DNA of 64,000 nucleotides from Rhodobacterales bacterium RIFCSPHIGHO2_02_FULL_62_130 (GCA_001828855.1 MHZT01000006.1:62001-126000); one strand, 5' to 3'. Positions 10,820-20,942 are shown, counted from the stretch's first letter. The notes: generated from the letters alone by a model not told the origin. A program made the numbers and translations.

Positions 10820-12103
10820 TCAGTGCATCGCCTTGCGGATGCGGCGCACGGCATACCAGACAAGGGCGACCACCACCGGCGTCAGTGCCGCCATCGCCAT
10901 GCCTTTGGACAGATGCAGCGCGCTGATCACCGGATAGGCGGCATAAGAGGCAAGGCTGACCGCGTAATAGCTGATCGCCACCACCGACAGGCCTTCGACG
11001 GTGTGTTGCAGGCGCAAGGCCAGATCGGCGCGGCGGTCCATGCTTTCCAGCAGTTGCTGGTTCTGCGCCGAGCGTTCGACATCGACGCGGGTTCGCAGCA
11101 GTTCCGCCGCGCGGGTGGCGCGTTCGGCCAGATTCCGCAGCCGCGTTTCCGCCGATTTCACCGTCCGCATCGCCGGATCATAGCGGCGCATCATGAATTC
11201 GCCAAAGGTCTGGCGGCCTTGCAAGCGCACTTCACGCAAGGCTTCGATGCGCTGGTTGACGATGGCCTCATAGGCGCCTGTCGCGCCGAAGCGGAACGAC
11301 ACCCGCACCGCAAGGCTTTCCAGTTCCGCCGAAATGTTCAAAAGCTCGTGCAGGGCGGCTTCAGCGGGGCGGTTGGTGCGGTCCAGCCCCGAGACCAGCG
11401 CCGACAGCCTTGGGTCCAGCGCGTTCAGCTTGCTGCCCAGATCGCGCGCCCGCATCAGCCCCAGCATCGACATCGCGCGATAGGTTTCAATCTCGCACAA
11501 GCGCTGCACGATGCGGCCGATCCGCCGCGCGCCGGTGCCTTGGCGCACAAAGACCACAAAGCGCATATGGCCCGCCGGATCGATGCGGAAATCCCCCGCC
11601 ACAATCGCCGCACCGTCCACCACCCGCGCCACCGCAAGGCTTTCCGGCACGAACCAGTCGTCCAGCTTGTCCAGCACCTGCGCTTCATCCTCGGGCATGA
11701 ACTCGACCCGGATCAGCACCGAGGTCAGCAGTTTGCCCGGAGCCGCCGCCAGCCAGTCCTCGGGGAAAACCCCCGCCTCCGACGGATCAAAGGCGCGGTC
11801 CGACAGGCCGGGGGTAAAGGCCGAATAGGTCACGAATTCGGTATGGCTTTCCCATTTCAGATCCGACCGCCCGATGGCACCGGAGAAATGCGTGGCCTCG
11901 GGCTGCGGATGGGCCGAGCCGTTGCGGTCCAGCAGCGCCAGCAGATGCGCGCGGTCCAGCCCGCGATCCCGCGCCGCCGCCTCGACCGGTTCCTTGATCG
12001 CCACGAAGACCGCCGTGCAAGGGCAGGTCAGCGCCGGAAACGGGCGGGCGTGCAACTCGTTGACAAGGGCATAGCGCTGCGGGTGGTCGGTCAATGGCGT
12101 CAT
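10820..12103 (-). CDS. DUF3422 family membrane-anchored protein
   Basis: A 427-residue protein matching the proteobacterial DUF3422 pattern: an N-terminal HPQRYALVNELHARPFPAL opening, a GDFRIDPAGHMRFVVF strand region near residue 200, a long helical middle with coiled-coil character (about 250-350), and two C-terminal membrane helices (about 370-390 and 398-418) ending in the basic tail RRIRKAMH. Topology suggests a large cytoplasmic part anchored by a C-terminal hairpin. No biochemical function is established for the family. It is transcribed as a single gene downstream of pntAB on the same strand, separated by a terminator. Confidence 0.75.
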   Translation of the reverse strand: MTPLTDHPQRYALVNELHARPFPALTCPCTAVFVAIKEPVEAAARDRGLDRAHLLALLDRNGSAHPQPEATHFSGAIGRSDLKWESHTEFVTYSAFTPGLSDRAFDPSEAGVFPEDWLAAAPGKLLTSVLIRVEFMPEDEAQVLDKLDDWFVPESLAVARVVDGAAIVAGDFRIDPAGHMRFVVFVRQGTGARRIGRIVQRLCEIETYRAMSMLGLMRARDLGSKLNALDPRLSALVSGLDRTNRPAEAALHELLNISAELESLAVRVSFRFGATGAYEAIVNQRIEALREVRLQGRQTFGEFMMRRYDPAMRTVKSAETRLRNLAERATRAAELLRTRVDVERSAQNQQLLESMDRRADLALRLQHTVEGLSVVAISYYAVSLASYAAYPVISALHLSKGMAMAALTPVVVALVWYAVRRIRKAMH

Positions 12104-12196
12104 CGCGGGTCCAATTCGGGGATAGGGGCAGACCTAGCCGGTATTCCCCAACCAATCCAGCGGTTTAGCGGAATACAACGGTATACGGAAACGCAA

Positions 12197-12221
12197 ACGG
12201 CCCCTGCCATAGGAAGGGGCC
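12197..12221 (-). terminator. Rho-independent terminator of pntAB
   Basis: Read leftward, the stem CGGCCCC...GGGGCCG is followed by TTTGCGTTT. It lies 39-63 bp past the pntB stop and before the DUF3422 gene. Confidence 0.7.
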
Positions 12222-12233
12222 GCCGCATCAGGG

Positions 12234-12257
12234 GGTAGGGTGCGTGATCTCACGCAC
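12234..12257. repeat. Single GTAG hairpin (REP-like unit)
   Basis: GTAG followed by GGTGCGTGATCTCACGCACC, identical in its stem to the outer hairpins of the composite repeats but without the inner arms or a partner. It abuts the pntB stop codon. Confidence 0.7.
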
Positions 12258-12259
12258 CT

Positions 12260-13693
12260 TTATTCGATCATCGGCAGCAGGCTATCCAGCGACTTCTTGG
12301 CATCGCCATAGAACATCCGCGTGTTTTCCTTGTAGAACAGCGGGTTCTCGATGCCGGAATAGCCGGTTCCCTGCCCGCGCTTGGACACGAACACCTGTTT
12401 CGCCTTCCAGCACTCCAGCACCGGCATGCCTGCGATGGGTGAATTCGGGTCTTCCTGTGCCGCAGGGTTCACGATGTCGTTCGAGCCGATCACGATGGCC
12501 ACATCCGTTGTCGGGAAGTCCTCGTTGATCTCGTCCATCTCCATCACGATGTCGTAGGGCACTTTGGCCTCGGCCAGCAGCACGTTCATATGCCCCGGCA
12601 GACGGCCCGCAACGGGGTGGATGGCGAAGCGCACGGTCTTGCCCTTGGCGCGCAGTTTGCGCGTCAACTCGCTGACCGATTGCTGGGCCTGCGCCACCGC
12701 CATGCCGTAACCCGGAATGATGATGATGCTGTCGGCATCGTTCAGCGCCGCCGCAACCCCTTCGACATCAATGGCAATCTGCTCGCCGGTGACTTCCATC
12801 GCGGGGCCGGTGGTGCCACCGAAACCGCCCAAAATCACCGACACGAAGCTGCGGTTCATCGCCTTGCACATGATGTAAGACAGGATCGCACCCGAAGAAC
12901 CCACCAGTGCGCCCACCACGATCAGCAGGTCATTCGACAGCGAAAAGCCGATCGCCGCCGCCGCCCAGCCGGAATAGCTGTTCAGCATCGACACCACCAC
13001 CGGCATATCCGCGCCGCCGATGCCCATGATCAGGTGATAGCCGATGAACAGCGCCGCCACCGTCATGCCCAGCAGCGCCAGTGTTGACCCCGATTGCAGG
13101 TAAACCAGCAGCAGCACCAGCGACACCGCCGCCGCCGTCGCGTTCAGCATATGGCCGCCCGGCAGCTTTTTCGCCTTGCCATCGACCTTGCCCGCCAGCT
13201 TGCCAAAGGCAATCACCGATCCGGTAAAGGTCACCGCCCCGATGAACACGCCAAGGAAGGTTTCCACCCGCAGGATCGACACTTCGACGGGGGATTTATG
13301 CGCGATCACGGCAGCAAACCCGTTCAGCGCCGCGCGCGCAGCCTCATCAAGCCCCGCAACCCGCACCAGTTCGATATGGGTGTTATAGCCGATGAACACT
13401 GCCGCCAGACCAACCAGCGAGTGCATCGCCGCCACCAGTTGCGGCATCTCCGTCATCTGCACGCGCTGTGCAACAACCCAGCCAATCGCGCCCCCTGCGG
13501 CGATCATGGCCAATGAAATCAGCCAGTTGCCCGATCCGGGGCCGTAAAGCGTGGCCGCCACGGCCAGCGCCATGCCAACAATGCCATACCAGACCGCGCG
13601 TTTCGCGCTTTCCTGTCCCGAAAGCCCGCCCAGCGACTGGATGAAAAGAACGGCTGCGACAACATAGGCCGCCGTGGTAAATCCGTATTCCAT
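12260..13693 (-). CDS. pntB: NAD(P) transhydrogenase subunit beta
   Basis: The 477-residue membrane subunit of proton-translocating transhydrogenase, which couples the proton gradient to hydride transfer from NADH to NADP+. The start [20 protein letters not shown] fits the family; an upstream in-frame methionine would extend through the intergenic gap. About nine membrane helices occupy the first 290 residues. The C-terminal dIII NADP-binding domain shows [15 protein letters not shown] (the GYGxAVAxA loop), [17 protein letters not shown] and [20 protein letters not shown]. It lies 13 bp downstream of pntA in one operon. It is likely a main NADPH source for reductive and monooxygenase steps encoded elsewhere in the window. 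Confidence 0.95.
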   Translation of the reverse strand: MEYGFTTAAYVVAAVLFIQSLGGLSGQESAKRAVWYGIVGMALAVAATLYGPGSGNWLISLAMIAAGGAIGWVVAQRVQMTEMPQLVAAMHSLVGLAAVFIGYNTHIELVRVAGLDEAARAALNGFAAVIAHKSPVEVSILRVETFLGVFIGAVTFTGSVIAFGKLAGKVDGKAKKLPGGHMLNATAAAVSLVLLLVYLQSGSTLALLGMTVAALFIGYHLIMGIGGADMPVVVSMLNSYSGWAAAAIGFSLSNDLLIVVGALVGSSGAILSYIMCKAMNRSFVSVILGGFGGTTGPAMEVTGEQIAIDVEGVAAALNDADSIIIIPGYGMAVAQAQQSVSELTRKLRAKGKTVRFAIHPVAGRLPGHMNVLLAEAKVPYDIVMEMDEINEDFPTTDVAIVIGSNDIVNPAAQEDPNSPIAGMPVLECWKAKQVFVSKRGQGTGYSGIENPLFYKENTRMFYGDAKKSLDSLLPMIE

Positions 13694-13706
13694 TCTGCCT
13701 GCTCCC

Positions 13707-15284
13707 TTACGACTTCTGGAACATGGCAAGCATGCGCCGCGTGACCATGAAGCCACCGAAAATGTTGATCCCCGCCATGAACACCGAGGCCGCCGCCAGC
13801 ACCATCACCAGCCAGTTGCCCGACCCGATCTGCATCAGCGCGCCCAGAATGATGATCGAGGAAATCGCGTTTGTGATGGCCATCAAGGGCGTGTGCAACG
13901 AATGCGACACGTTCCAGATCACCTGCACGCCCACGTAAACCGACAGCACGAACACGATAAAATGCGACATGAAACTTGCCGGCGCATAAAGCCCCGCCAA
14001 CAGGATCAGCGCCCCACCCACCAGCAGCATCGCCACCTGAGACCGGGTCTGCGCCTTGAACGCCGCAGCTTCCGCCGCGCGCTTCTCCTCGTGGGTCAGT
14101 TCCTTGACCTTTTCCTTCGGTTTCTGCACCGCAATCGCCGCGATTTTCGGCGGTGGTGGCGGGAAGGTGATGGCGTGATCTTTCGCCACCGTCGCGCCAC
14201 GGATCACATCGTCTTCCATGTTATGCACGATCACACCGTCTTTCTTCGGTGTAAGATCGGTCAGCATGTGCCTGATATTGGTGGAATAAAGCGTCGATGC
14301 CTGTGCGGCCATCCGGCTGGGGAAATCGGTATAGCCCACAATGGTCACGCCATTATCGGATACGATCTTCTGGTCCATCACCGTCAGATCACAGTTGCCG
14401 CCACGTTCGGCGGCCAAATCGACCACGACCGATCCGGGCTTCATCATCGCCACCATATCGGCGGTCCAGAGTTTCGGCGCGGGCCGTCCGGGGATCAGCG
14501 CAGTAGTAATCACGATGTCCATCTCGGGCGCAAGTTCACGGAACTTCGCCAGTTGCTTGGCCGCAAAGGCGGGGCTGGAGGGCGCCGCATAGCCGCCCGT
14601 CGCCGCGCCATCGGGCAATTCGCTGGCGTCAAATTCCAGATAGACAAACGAAGCGCCCATCGACTCAATCTGCTCGGCCACTTCGGGGCGCACGTCAAAG
14701 GCATGTACAATCGCGCCCAAGGAAACCGAGGTGCCAATCGCGGCAAGCCCAGCCACGCCCGCGCCCACGATCAGAACCTTGGCAGGCGGAACCTTGCCCG
14801 CCGCCGTCACCTGACCGGTGAAGAAACGGCCAAAGTTGGACCCCGCCTCGATCACCGCGCGATAACCGGCGATATTCGCCATCGACGACAGCGCGTCCAT
14901 CTTCTGCGCGCGGGAAATCCGCGGCACCATGTCCATCGCCACCACGGTCGCGCCGCGCGCCTTGACGATCTCCAGCAATTCCGCGTTCTGGGCAGGCCAG
15001 AAGAACGAGATCAGCGTCTGGCCTTCCCGCAAAGCCTGCGCCTCGGCCACTTCCGGCCCGCGCACCTTCACCAGCACATCGGCAGCCGCGATCACCGCCG
15101 CCGCATCCGCCAGCACCTCGACGCCCGCCTTCGCGTAAAGCGCATCCGAGAACCCCGCCTTGGCCCCCGCCCCCGCCTGAATGCAGCAGCTATGCCCCAG
15201 CTTTACAAGTTGCAGCGCCGAATCCGGGGTCATAGACACCCGGTTTTCGCCTGCAAAAATCTCCGTCAAAGCGCCTATCTTCAC
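13707..15284 (-). CDS. pntA: NAD(P) transhydrogenase subunit alpha
   Basis: The 525-residue alpha subunit, containing the NAD(H)-binding dI domain (about residues 1-370) with [20 protein letters not shown], and a C-terminal membrane part of roughly four helices (about 415-510). This is the E. coli-like fused alpha form; Rhodospirillum splits it into two polypeptides. A loop rich in K/P/E (about 375-410) links the parts. The start is GTG ([17 protein letters not shown]) with a GGGGGAATACA ribosome site upstream. It forms a complex with PntB in the inner membrane. Confidence 0.95.
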   Translation of the reverse strand: MKIGALTEIFAGENRVSMTPDSALQLVKLGHSCCIQAGAGAKAGFSDALYAKAGVEVLADAAAVIAAADVLVKVRGPEVAEAQALREGQTLISFFWPAQNAELLEIVKARGATVVAMDMVPRISRAQKMDALSSMANIAGYRAVIEAGSNFGRFFTGQVTAAGKVPPAKVLIVGAGVAGLAAIGTSVSLGAIVHAFDVRPEVAEQIESMGASFVYLEFDASELPDGAATGGYAAPSSPAFAAKQLAKFRELAPEMDIVITTALIPGRPAPKLWTADMVAMMKPGSVVVDLAAERGGNCDLTVMDQKIVSDNGVTIVGYTDFPSRMAAQASTLYSTNIRHMLTDLTPKKDGVIVHNMEDDVIRGATVAKDHAITFPPPPPKIAAIAVQKPKEKVKELTHEEKRAAEAAAFKAQTRSQVAMLLVGGALILLAGLYAPASFMSHFIVFVLSVYVGVQVIWNVSHSLHTPLMAITNAISSIIILGALMQIGSGNWLVMVLAAASVFMAGINIFGGFMVTRRMLAMFQKS

Positions 15285-15428
15285 TGTATTCCCCCGTCCT
15301 TTGGGCGGTTCAAGGCCGAACCGTGACCGCCGCCAGCTCCATTTCGAGCCATAACATCGCAGCCCGATAGTTCAATGTCTGATTGCCGCTTCTGGCGAAA
15401 AACCTGTCGGCTTCATGCTTTCACCACG

Positions 15429-15872
15429 TTAAAGCGGCCCGATCCAGCGCCCCGTTCGCGCCGCCCAAGTCGAATATTCCGCGCCAAACCCCGCTTGCAG
15501 ACGATTTTCCTCGTCGAGGATATATCGTTGCGTTATCAACGACATGAAGGCCGGAATCACTGGTAGCGCAAACAGCGCGCCCCAAAACAGAATCGCTCCC
15601 GTCAGGATCAGCGCATCCGCCAGATAGATCGGATTGCGGCTGATGGCGAAAAATCCGCCCGTCACCAAAGCCGTCGGATTGCGGCGCGGAATGAAAGTCG
15701 TGCGCGCCAGAACCATCTGCGCCACCGCCCCCAGCATCACCACACCGCCAAGCCCGATCAACAAGACCCCCGCCGCCACAAACGGCACCGCCAGCAGGAA
15801 CGAAAGCCCCCAACCCGCCAGCAAAGCCAGCCCCAGCCAGAACGGCGGAATATCGATCTGACGCAGCATCAC
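15429..15872 (-). CDS. Isoprenylcysteine carboxyl methyltransferase-like membrane protein
   Basis: A 147-residue protein with three to four membrane helices and the ICMT/PEMT-fold signature: a TFIPRRNPTALVTGGFFAIS loop followed by RNPIYLADALILTG, and a C-terminal EENRLQAGFGAEYSTW segment. In this family these C-terminal elements bind S-adenosylmethionine. Bacterial members methylate unknown small lipophilic substrates. It is a monocistronic leftward gene divergent from kynU. A possible role in the kynurenine locus is not indicated by sequence. Confidence 0.75.
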   Translation of the reverse strand: MMLRQIDIPPFWLGLALLAGWGLSFLLAVPFVAAGVLLIGLGGVVMLGAVAQMVLARTTFIPRRNPTALVTGGFFAISRNPIYLADALILTGAILFWGALFALPVIPAFMSLITQRYILDEENRLQAGFGAEYSTWAARTGRWIGPL

Positions 15873-15938
15873 CCCTCCGTTTCCCCTGTTATGGCACGAC
15901 TTGCCCCACGGGCCAGAGCAAACACCCGATCGAAAATC

Positions 15939-15954
15939 ATTTCAAGCTTGAAAT
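15939..15954. promoter_or_regulatory. Perfect 16-bp palindrome ATTTCAAGCTTGAAAT upstream of kynU
   Basis: This is a candidate operator 66 bp before the kynU start. It overlaps a possible -35 hexamer (TTGAAA, 15949-15954... spaced 17 bp from ATTGAT). The identical 16-mer occurs at 38741-38756 in the divergent promoter of the anthranilate-CoA genes. The size and symmetry fit a dimeric winged-helix repressor such as MarR; the MarR gene at 35243-35674 is a candidate. Confidence 0.7.
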
Positions 15955-16020
15955 TTATCCAAACTCCGCTATTGATCCCCCGGAACCAAGCGTGGCACCC
16001 TGCCGCCAAAGGAGCCTCAG

Positions 16021-17214
16021 ATGACCGATTTCGCCGCCACCAAAGCCCAGTTCCACCTGCCCGAAGGCATGATCTATCTTGACGGCAACTCGCTGGGTCC
16101 GCTGCCGCGCGCCACGGCCGCACGGGTGGCAAAGACGGTGGAACAGGAATGGGGCGACATGCTGATCACCGGCTGGAACAAGGCCGGCTGGATGGACAAG
16201 CCGATGCGCGTGGGCGACCGCATCGCGCGGCTGATCGGGGCCGAGGAAGGCCATGTGGTGATGGGCGACACCCTGTCGATCAAGGTCTATCAGGCGCTGG
16301 CCTCTTGCCTTGAGATGAACCCGTCCCGAAAAATCATCCTGTCCGATACCGGCAACTTCCCCTCCGACCTCTATATGGCCGAAGGTCTCTGCCGCACGCT
16401 GGGTCAGGGGTATGAACTGAAAACCGTCGCCCCCGAAGACGTGCTGGACGCCATCGACGAAACCGTCGCCGTGGCCATGATCACCGAGGTCGATTACCGC
16501 ACGGGTCGCCGTCACGACATGGCCGCCATCACCGCCCGCGCCCATGAAAAAGGCGCGCTGGCGATCTGGGATCTGGCCCATTCGGCAGGGGCGTTTCAGG
16601 TAGAACTAGCCAAATGCAACGCCGATTTCGCGGTGGGCTGCACCTATAAATACCTGAACTCCGGCCCCGGTGGCCCCGCATTCATCTATGTCGCCCCCCG
16701 CCACGCCGATACCGCCCGCCCGGCCCTGTCCGGCTGGCAAGGCCACGCCGCCCCCTTCGCCTTCGATCTGGATTACCGCCCCGCCACCGGCGCGGAACGG
16801 ATGCGCGTCGGCACCCCGCCGATCCTGCAACTGGCAGCACTCGAGGCCTCGCTGGACATCTGGGACACGGTCGATATGGCCGCCCTGCGCAAAGCCTCCC
16901 TCGCCCTGCAAGACCAGTATATCGCCGGGGTCGAGGCCGCCTGCCCCACCCTTACCCTTGCCACCCCGCGCGACCACGCCCTGCGCGGCAGTCAAGTGTC
17001 TTTCCGCCACGCGCAAGGCTATGCCATCATGCAGGCCATGATCGCCCGCGGCGTCATCGGCGATTTCCGCGCGCCTGACATCATCCGCTGCGGCTTTACC
17101 CCGCTGTTCATCGATGCAACCGATGTGGCTCGCGCCATCGCCATCATCGCCGACATCATGCAAAACAACCTCTGGGACCGCCCCGAGTATAAAACCCGCG
17201 CGAAAGTCACCTGA
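16021..17214 (+). CDS. kynU: Kynureninase
   Basis: A 397-residue PLP enzyme that hydrolyses L-kynurenine to anthranilate and alanine. The N-terminal YLDGNSLGPLPRAT, the GDTLSIKVYQAL loop, the DLAHSAGAFQVEL segment with the PLP-ring aspartate, and CTYKYLNSGPGG with the Schiff-base lysine (about residue 210) are all characteristic. The C-terminal IIRCGFTPLFIDATDVARA is also conserved. The start has an AAAGGAG ribosome site. It is followed after 235 bp by kynA on the same strand. Its product feeds the anthranilate-CoA pathway at 30.8-43 kb, with which it shares an upstream palindrome. Confidence 0.96.
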   Translation: MTDFAATKAQFHLPEGMIYLDGNSLGPLPRATAARVAKTVEQEWGDMLITGWNKAGWMDKPMRVGDRIARLIGAEEGHVVMGDTLSIKVYQALASCLEMNPSRKIILSDTGNFPSDLYMAEGLCRTLGQGYELKTVAPEDVLDAIDETVAVAMITEVDYRTGRRHDMAAITARAHEKGALAIWDLAHSAGAFQVELAKCNADFAVGCTYKYLNSGPGGPAFIYVAPRHADTARPALSGWQGHAAPFAFDLDYRPATGAERMRVGTPPILQLAALEASLDIWDTVDMAALRKASLALQDQYIAGVEAACPTLTLATPRDHALRGSQVSFRHAQGYAIMQAMIARGVIGDFRAPDIIRCGFTPLFIDATDVARAIAIIADIMQNNLWDRPEYKTRAKVT

Positions 17215-17224
17215 TGCCCCGCCG

Positions 17225-17309
17225 TTTCATCTTGGCCCAAATACTCCCGCCGGAGGCTTCTGCCGCCGATGCAGGACGCTCCGCGGGGAGTATTTGGGCC
17301 AAGATGAAA
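17225..17309. repeat. Inverted repeat (inner arms of the composite element) between kynU and kynA
   Basis: Arms at 17225-17257 and 17278-17309 pair as TTTCATCTTGGCCCAAATAC with GTATTTGGGCCAAGATGAAA and continue into the CCGCCGGAG core. There are no outer GTAG hairpins. One arm (CGCTCCGCGGGGAG) has diverged from the usual GCCTCCGGCGGGAG. The 31-33 bp stem could terminate or attenuate transcription between the two genes. Confidence 0.8.
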
Positions 17310-17449
17310 CCGCTGCCCGCGCTGTGCCGCCCCGCCGGATGGATCGCCTTGTGGCGGACCATCGGGGCCATGTCCGTGCTGAACTGCCGCCCTGCTCATT
17401 CCTTCGCCTGACGCGGCCCCGCGTTTCGGGGCTTACCCCTTAGGAAAGA

Positions 17450-18334
17450 ATGACCATGACCAATGATCCCAAATGCCCGATGCAGGCCGATCCCAAAGCA
17501 GGGACCGCCTATGACCCCGCAGGCGACGGCGCGCAGATGTCCTTTGACGGGCGGATGTCTTACGGCGACTATCTGCAGATCGACCGTATTCTGGACAGCC
17601 AGCGCCTGCTGACCGGCGCACATGACGAGATGCTGTTCATCATCCAGCACCAGACCTCGGAACTCTGGATGCGGCTGGCGTTGCATGAACTCGACGCCGC
17701 CCGCCGCGCCATTGCCGACAACCGCGCGCCCGAGGCGTTCAAGATGCTGGCCCGCATCGCGCGGATATTCGAGCAGTTGAACAACGCTTGGGACGTGCTA
17801 CGCACCATGACGCCCTCGGATTACACCACCTTCCGCGAAGGGCTGGGGCAATCGTCGGGCTTTCAGTCATGGCAGTACCGGCTGATCGAATATGCGGTCG
17901 GCAACCGCAATCTGGCGATGCTGAAACCGCATGCCCACCGTGCCGACCTGACCGCGAAACTGGAGGCAGAACTGGCCCGCCGCAGCCTGTATGACGAGGC
18001 GCTGCACCATCTGGCCCGCGCCGGTCTGCCGGTTCCGGCCGAAGTGCTGACCCGCGATCTGCGTCAGCCCTGGGTGGCGCATGAAGGGGTGCAGGCCGTG
18101 TGGGAAACCGTCTACCGCGACCCCGCGCAGTATTGGCAAGCCTATGAACTGGCGGAAAAGCTGGTCGATTTCGAGGATTACTTCCGCCGCTGGCGTTTCA
18201 ACCACGTCACCACGGTGGAACGTGTGATCGGCTTCAAGCGCGGCACCGGCGGCACCTCGGGGGTGAATTACCTGCGCCGGATGCTGGAGGTCGAGCTTTT
18301 CCCCGAACTATGGCACCTTCGCACAACCTTGTGA
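17450..18334 (+). CDS. kynA: Tryptophan 2,3-dioxygenase
   Basis: A 294-residue heme dioxygenase that opens the indole ring of L-tryptophan to N-formylkynurenine. It carries [20 protein letters not shown] with the substrate-pocket histidine (about residue 67), [18 protein letters not shown], and [20 protein letters not shown] with the proximal heme histidine. The length is normal for bacterial tetrameric enzymes. An in-frame ATG at 17456 is equally possible; AGGAAA is upstream of both. No formamidase gene (kynB) adjoins kynU/kynA, which is unusual. A 10-bp stem hairpin lies 18 bp after the stop. Confidence 0.96.
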   Translation: MTMTNDPKCPMQADPKAGTAYDPAGDGAQMSFDGRMSYGDYLQIDRILDSQRLLTGAHDEMLFIIQHQTSELWMRLALHELDAARRAIADNRAPEAFKMLARIARIFEQLNNAWDVLRTMTPSDYTTFREGLGQSSGFQSWQYRLIEYAVGNRNLAMLKPHAHRADLTAKLEAELARRSLYDEALHHLARAGLPVPAEVLTRDLRQPWVAHEGVQAVWETVYRDPAQYWQAYELAEKLVDFEDYFRRWRFNHVTTVERVIGFKRGTGGTSGVNYLRRMLEVELFPELWHLRTTL

Positions 18335-18351
18335 TTTTTCAACGCGCTTTG

Positions 18352-18385
18352 GACGAGGGGCTTTGACGCCCGCGCGCCCCTCGTC
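18352..18385 (+). terminator. Hairpin downstream of kynA
   Basis: A perfect 10-bp stem, GACGAGGGGC / GCCCCTCGTC, with a 14-nt loop. It is not followed by a T-run, so termination would be imperfect or Rho-assisted. Confidence 0.5.
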
Positions 18386-18447
18386 TAGCGTTCTGGCCAG
18401 AGAATCCGGGCGCGCCCCTGTGCCGCCCCCTGTCGATGGACCCATTT

Positions 18448-19386
18448 ATGCGCCTTTTCGGGACGAAACTTCTGGCCGCCTCCGCGTTGCTTCTGTCTTT
18501 GGCGGCTTGCGTGCCGGATGCCGGCCTTGTCGATGCGGGGCTGGTGGCCCCACCTGCCCCGAAACTTCTGGCAGGCGTTTATGGTCCGGTGTCAGACCCG
18601 CAATTCAGCGTTCCCGCCGTGCCGGTGGAAAAGGTTCCCGCCGAATTCCAGCGCCAGACCGTGCGCTATGACAATCCCACAGAGCAGCCCGCAGGCACCA
18701 TCATCATTGATCCCTCGGCCAAGCATCTTTACCTGCTGACCGGCAAGAAAACCGCTGTGCGCTATGGCATCGCCGTGGGGCGCGCGGGCTTTCAGTGGTC
18801 GGGCGAGGCGCTGATCACCGACCGCAAGAACTGGCCGACATGGACGCCCCCGCCGGAAATGATCGACCGCAAGCCGGAACTGGCGAAATGGGAGAAAGGC
18901 CAGCCCGGCGGCCCCGAGAACCCCTTGGGCGCGCGGGCGCTGTATCTGACGACCAACGGCATCGACTACGGCTACCGCATCCACGGCACGCCGGAATGGT
19001 TTTCCATCGGCAAGAACGCCTCGTCGGGCTGTATCCGCATGATCAATCAGGACGTGATGGACCTGTTTGACCGTGTGCCGAACGGCACCAAGGTGATCGT
19101 GCTGAATGCGGACGGGTCTTTCCCCAAAGGGCTGAACCTGCCGCCGAAGCCGCCCGCCAAGAAGAAACCCGCGCCCGAAGCGGCCCCGATCATCGTCGCC
19201 AAACCCGCCGTGATGCCCGCGCCGGTGATCACGGGTGCGACGCCGGTCGTGGCCCCCACGCCGGTTCTGGCCCCCGCCAAACCCGCCGTCCTGCCAACCA
19301 CCCCGGCCGCGACCGCAGAGCCACCGGCCTGCAAAGTGCCACTGGTGGCAGGTGCCTGCCCGCCCGAGGTCAAGACAACCCCATAA
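18448..19386 (+). CDS. L,D-transpeptidase (YkuD domain) lipoprotein
   Basis: About 312 residues. The N-terminus MRLFGTKLLAASALLLSLAA leads into the lipobox cysteine at residue 21, so it is probably an outer-membrane or periplasmic lipoprotein. The YkuD catalytic domain (about 80-215) contains IHGTPEWFSIGKNASSGCIR with the catalytic cysteine near residue 195; it forms 3-3 peptidoglycan crosslinks or attaches proteins to peptidoglycan. The C-terminal third is a low-complexity P/A/K/V linker (about 225-300). An in-frame ATG at 18436 would add four residues. The gene stands alone and ends at a bidirectional terminator. Confidence 0.88.
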   Translation: MRLFGTKLLAASALLLSLAACVPDAGLVDAGLVAPPAPKLLAGVYGPVSDPQFSVPAVPVEKVPAEFQRQTVRYDNPTEQPAGTIIIDPSAKHLYLLTGKKTAVRYGIAVGRAGFQWSGEALITDRKNWPTWTPPPEMIDRKPELAKWEKGQPGGPENPLGARALYLTTNGIDYGYRIHGTPEWFSIGKNASSGCIRMINQDVMDLFDRVPNGTKVIVLNADGSFPKGLNLPPKPPAKKKPAPEAAPIIVAKPAVMPAPVITGATPVVAPTPVLAPAKPAVLPTTPAATAEPPACKVPLVAGACPPEVKTTP

Positions 19387-19393
19387 TGCAAAA

Positions 19394-19420
19394 CGGCCCC
19401 GCAACGCTGCGGGGCCGTTT
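19394..19420. terminator. Bidirectional terminator between convergent genes
   Basis: The 10-bp stem CGGCCCCGCA / TGCGGGGCCG is flanked by AAA on the left and TTT on the right. It lies between the L,D-transpeptidase stop and the stop of the leftward sugar isomerase. Confidence 0.85.
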
Positions 19421-19435
19421 CCATTCCGCCCAGTC

Positions 19436-20119
19436 TTACAGCCACTTGTCGTAATCGCTGACCAGCAGATGCGTGGGTGCCACATCCTCGTCAATCTCGG
19501 CAAAGCGGCCAATCGGTTCGCGGAACACGTTGTCGGTGACATCATCGTTCACCGTCGAAACCTCGCCGATCAGCACATCGCCCCCCTCGCCCCAGAAGGC
19601 ATGCCAATCGCCCGGCATCAGCGTGACAGACTCGCCCGGAGCCAGCCGCAGCTTGTCGCCGGGCGCATAGGGCCGGTCGATCCCGTCACAGCGCACCAGC
19701 CCGCCGCGATCGGGCGCAAACCCGCCCGCATCGTCCGAGCCGAACAACTCGACCACCAAGGTCGCGCCGCCACGGTTGATAATATCTTCGGCCTTGATGA
19801 CATGGGTGTGCATCGGCGAAAGCTGATCCTGACGGCTGATCAGCAGCTTTTCGGCATAGCACATGCCGCCGCCCCGTTGCAGATCGGCCAGCGAGCCATT
19901 CCGCAGGGTGAACAGGAACAGCCCCAGCTCGTCAAACCGCCCCTGCCCGTAATCGGTAATATCCCAGCCGCAGCGCCCCTCGATCACCCGCCGCGCCACG
20001 CCCGCCTTGGCCTTGAACTGATCCGGCGACCAATTGGCAAAGGGCGGCAAGACAAAGCCGTAATGGCGGATCATATCCTCCGCCGCTGCCATTATGTCAT
20101 TGATCCGAGACCGTTTCAT
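19436..20119 (-). CDS. D-lyxose/D-mannose family sugar isomerase (cupin-type)
   Basis: A 227-residue cupin-fold isomerase, which interconverts aldoses and ketoses such as lyxose and xylulose with a bound divalent metal. The metal site is visible as SPMHTHVIKAEDIINRGG (two histidines and a glutamate) with a later GDWHAFWGEGG histidine. The start MKRSRINDIMAAAEDMIRHY is preceded by GGAGGGG at correct spacing; a longer in-frame extension enters the next gene and is unlikely. It may be co-transcribed with the amidotransferase gene upstream on the same strand (58-bp gap), although no shared pathway is evident. Confidence 0.85.
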   Translation of the reverse strand: MKRSRINDIMAAAEDMIRHYGFVLPPFANWSPDQFKAKAGVARRVIEGRCGWDITDYGQGRFDELGLFLFTLRNGSLADLQRGGGMCYAEKLLISRQDQLSPMHTHVIKAEDIINRGGATLVVELFGSDDAGGFAPDRGGLVRCDGIDRPYAPGDKLRLAPGESVTLMPGDWHAFWGEGGDVLIGEVSTVNDDVTDNVFREPIGRFAEIDEDVAPTHLLVSDYDKWL

Positions 20120-20177
20120 TGCGCCCCTCCGCTGCGTTTCGTCGCGACTATATCGATTGCGGACCCCTCGACAAGCG

Positions 20178-20942
20178 TTAGCGCGCCGCCCACTCCGCCA
20201 CCGCCGCCCCGAAGGCAGCAAAAAGCGGCCGCGACACCGGATCGCCCACCGCGTTCCATTCGGGATGCCATTGCACCGACAGCGTGAACCCCGCAGCCCC
20301 CTCGACATAGATCGCCTCGGGCGTGCCATCGGGGGCCACACCGTCAATCACAATCCGCGATCCCGTGCGCGCGATGCCTTGGCCGTGCAGCGTGTTGGTC
20401 ATCACCTCTTGCGCGCCCATCAGGCGGTGAAACACCCCGCCTTCGGTGAACCGCACCACATGGCGCAGCGCGAACTGCTCCTCCAGAGAGCCATCAGGCG
20501 GCATGCGATGGTTCATCCGCCCCGGCAGATCGCGGATTTCGGCGTGCAGACTGCCGCCCATCGCCACGTTCAATTCCTGAAACCCGCGACAAATCCCAAG
20601 GAAGGGCTGACCACGGTCCACACAGGCGCGGATCAGCGGCAGCGTGATCGCATCGCGGCAGCGGTCAAAATCACCATGCGCGGGGGTTTCAGCCTCGCCA
20701 TATTCGCTGGGATGCACATTCGGCCGCCCGCCGGTCAGCAGGAACCCGTCACACAGCGCCATCAACTCTTCGACCGAGACATAGCGCGGGTCCGACGGGA
20801 TGATCAGCGGCAAACACCCCGCCGCCTGCGCCACCGCCTCTGCGTTGATCGTGCCGCTGGCCTGCACGGGATAGCGGTCATTCAAATTGTGGCTGTTGCC
20901 GATAATCCCCACGACGGGGCGGCGCGGCTTGGGTGCAGACAT
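20178..20942 (-). CDS. Gamma-glutamyl-gamma-aminobutyrate hydrolase family (class I amidotransferase)
   Basis: A 254-residue PuuD-like hydrolase. It has the nucleophile in GQPFLGICRGFQELNVAMGG (cysteine about residue 118) and the rest of the triad in SVQWHPEW (His 226, Glu 228). Family members cleave gamma-glutamyl amides in polyamine or amine catabolism. FLLTGGRPNVHPSEYGE matches the PuuD substrate loop. No puu genes lie nearby, so the substrate is uncertain. It is divergent from the EamA transporter. Confidence 0.87.
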   Translation of the reverse strand: MSAPKPRRPVVGIIGNSHNLNDRYPVQASGTINAEAVAQAAGCLPLIIPSDPRYVSVEELMALCDGFLLTGGRPNVHPSEYGEAETPAHGDFDRCRDAITLPLIRACVDRGQPFLGICRGFQELNVAMGGSLHAEIRDLPGRMNHRMPPDGSLEEQFALRHVVRFTEGGVFHRLMGAQEVMTNTLHGQGIARTGSRIVIDGVAPDGTPEAIYVEGAAGFTLSVQWHPEWNAVGDPVSRPLFAAFGAAVAEWAAR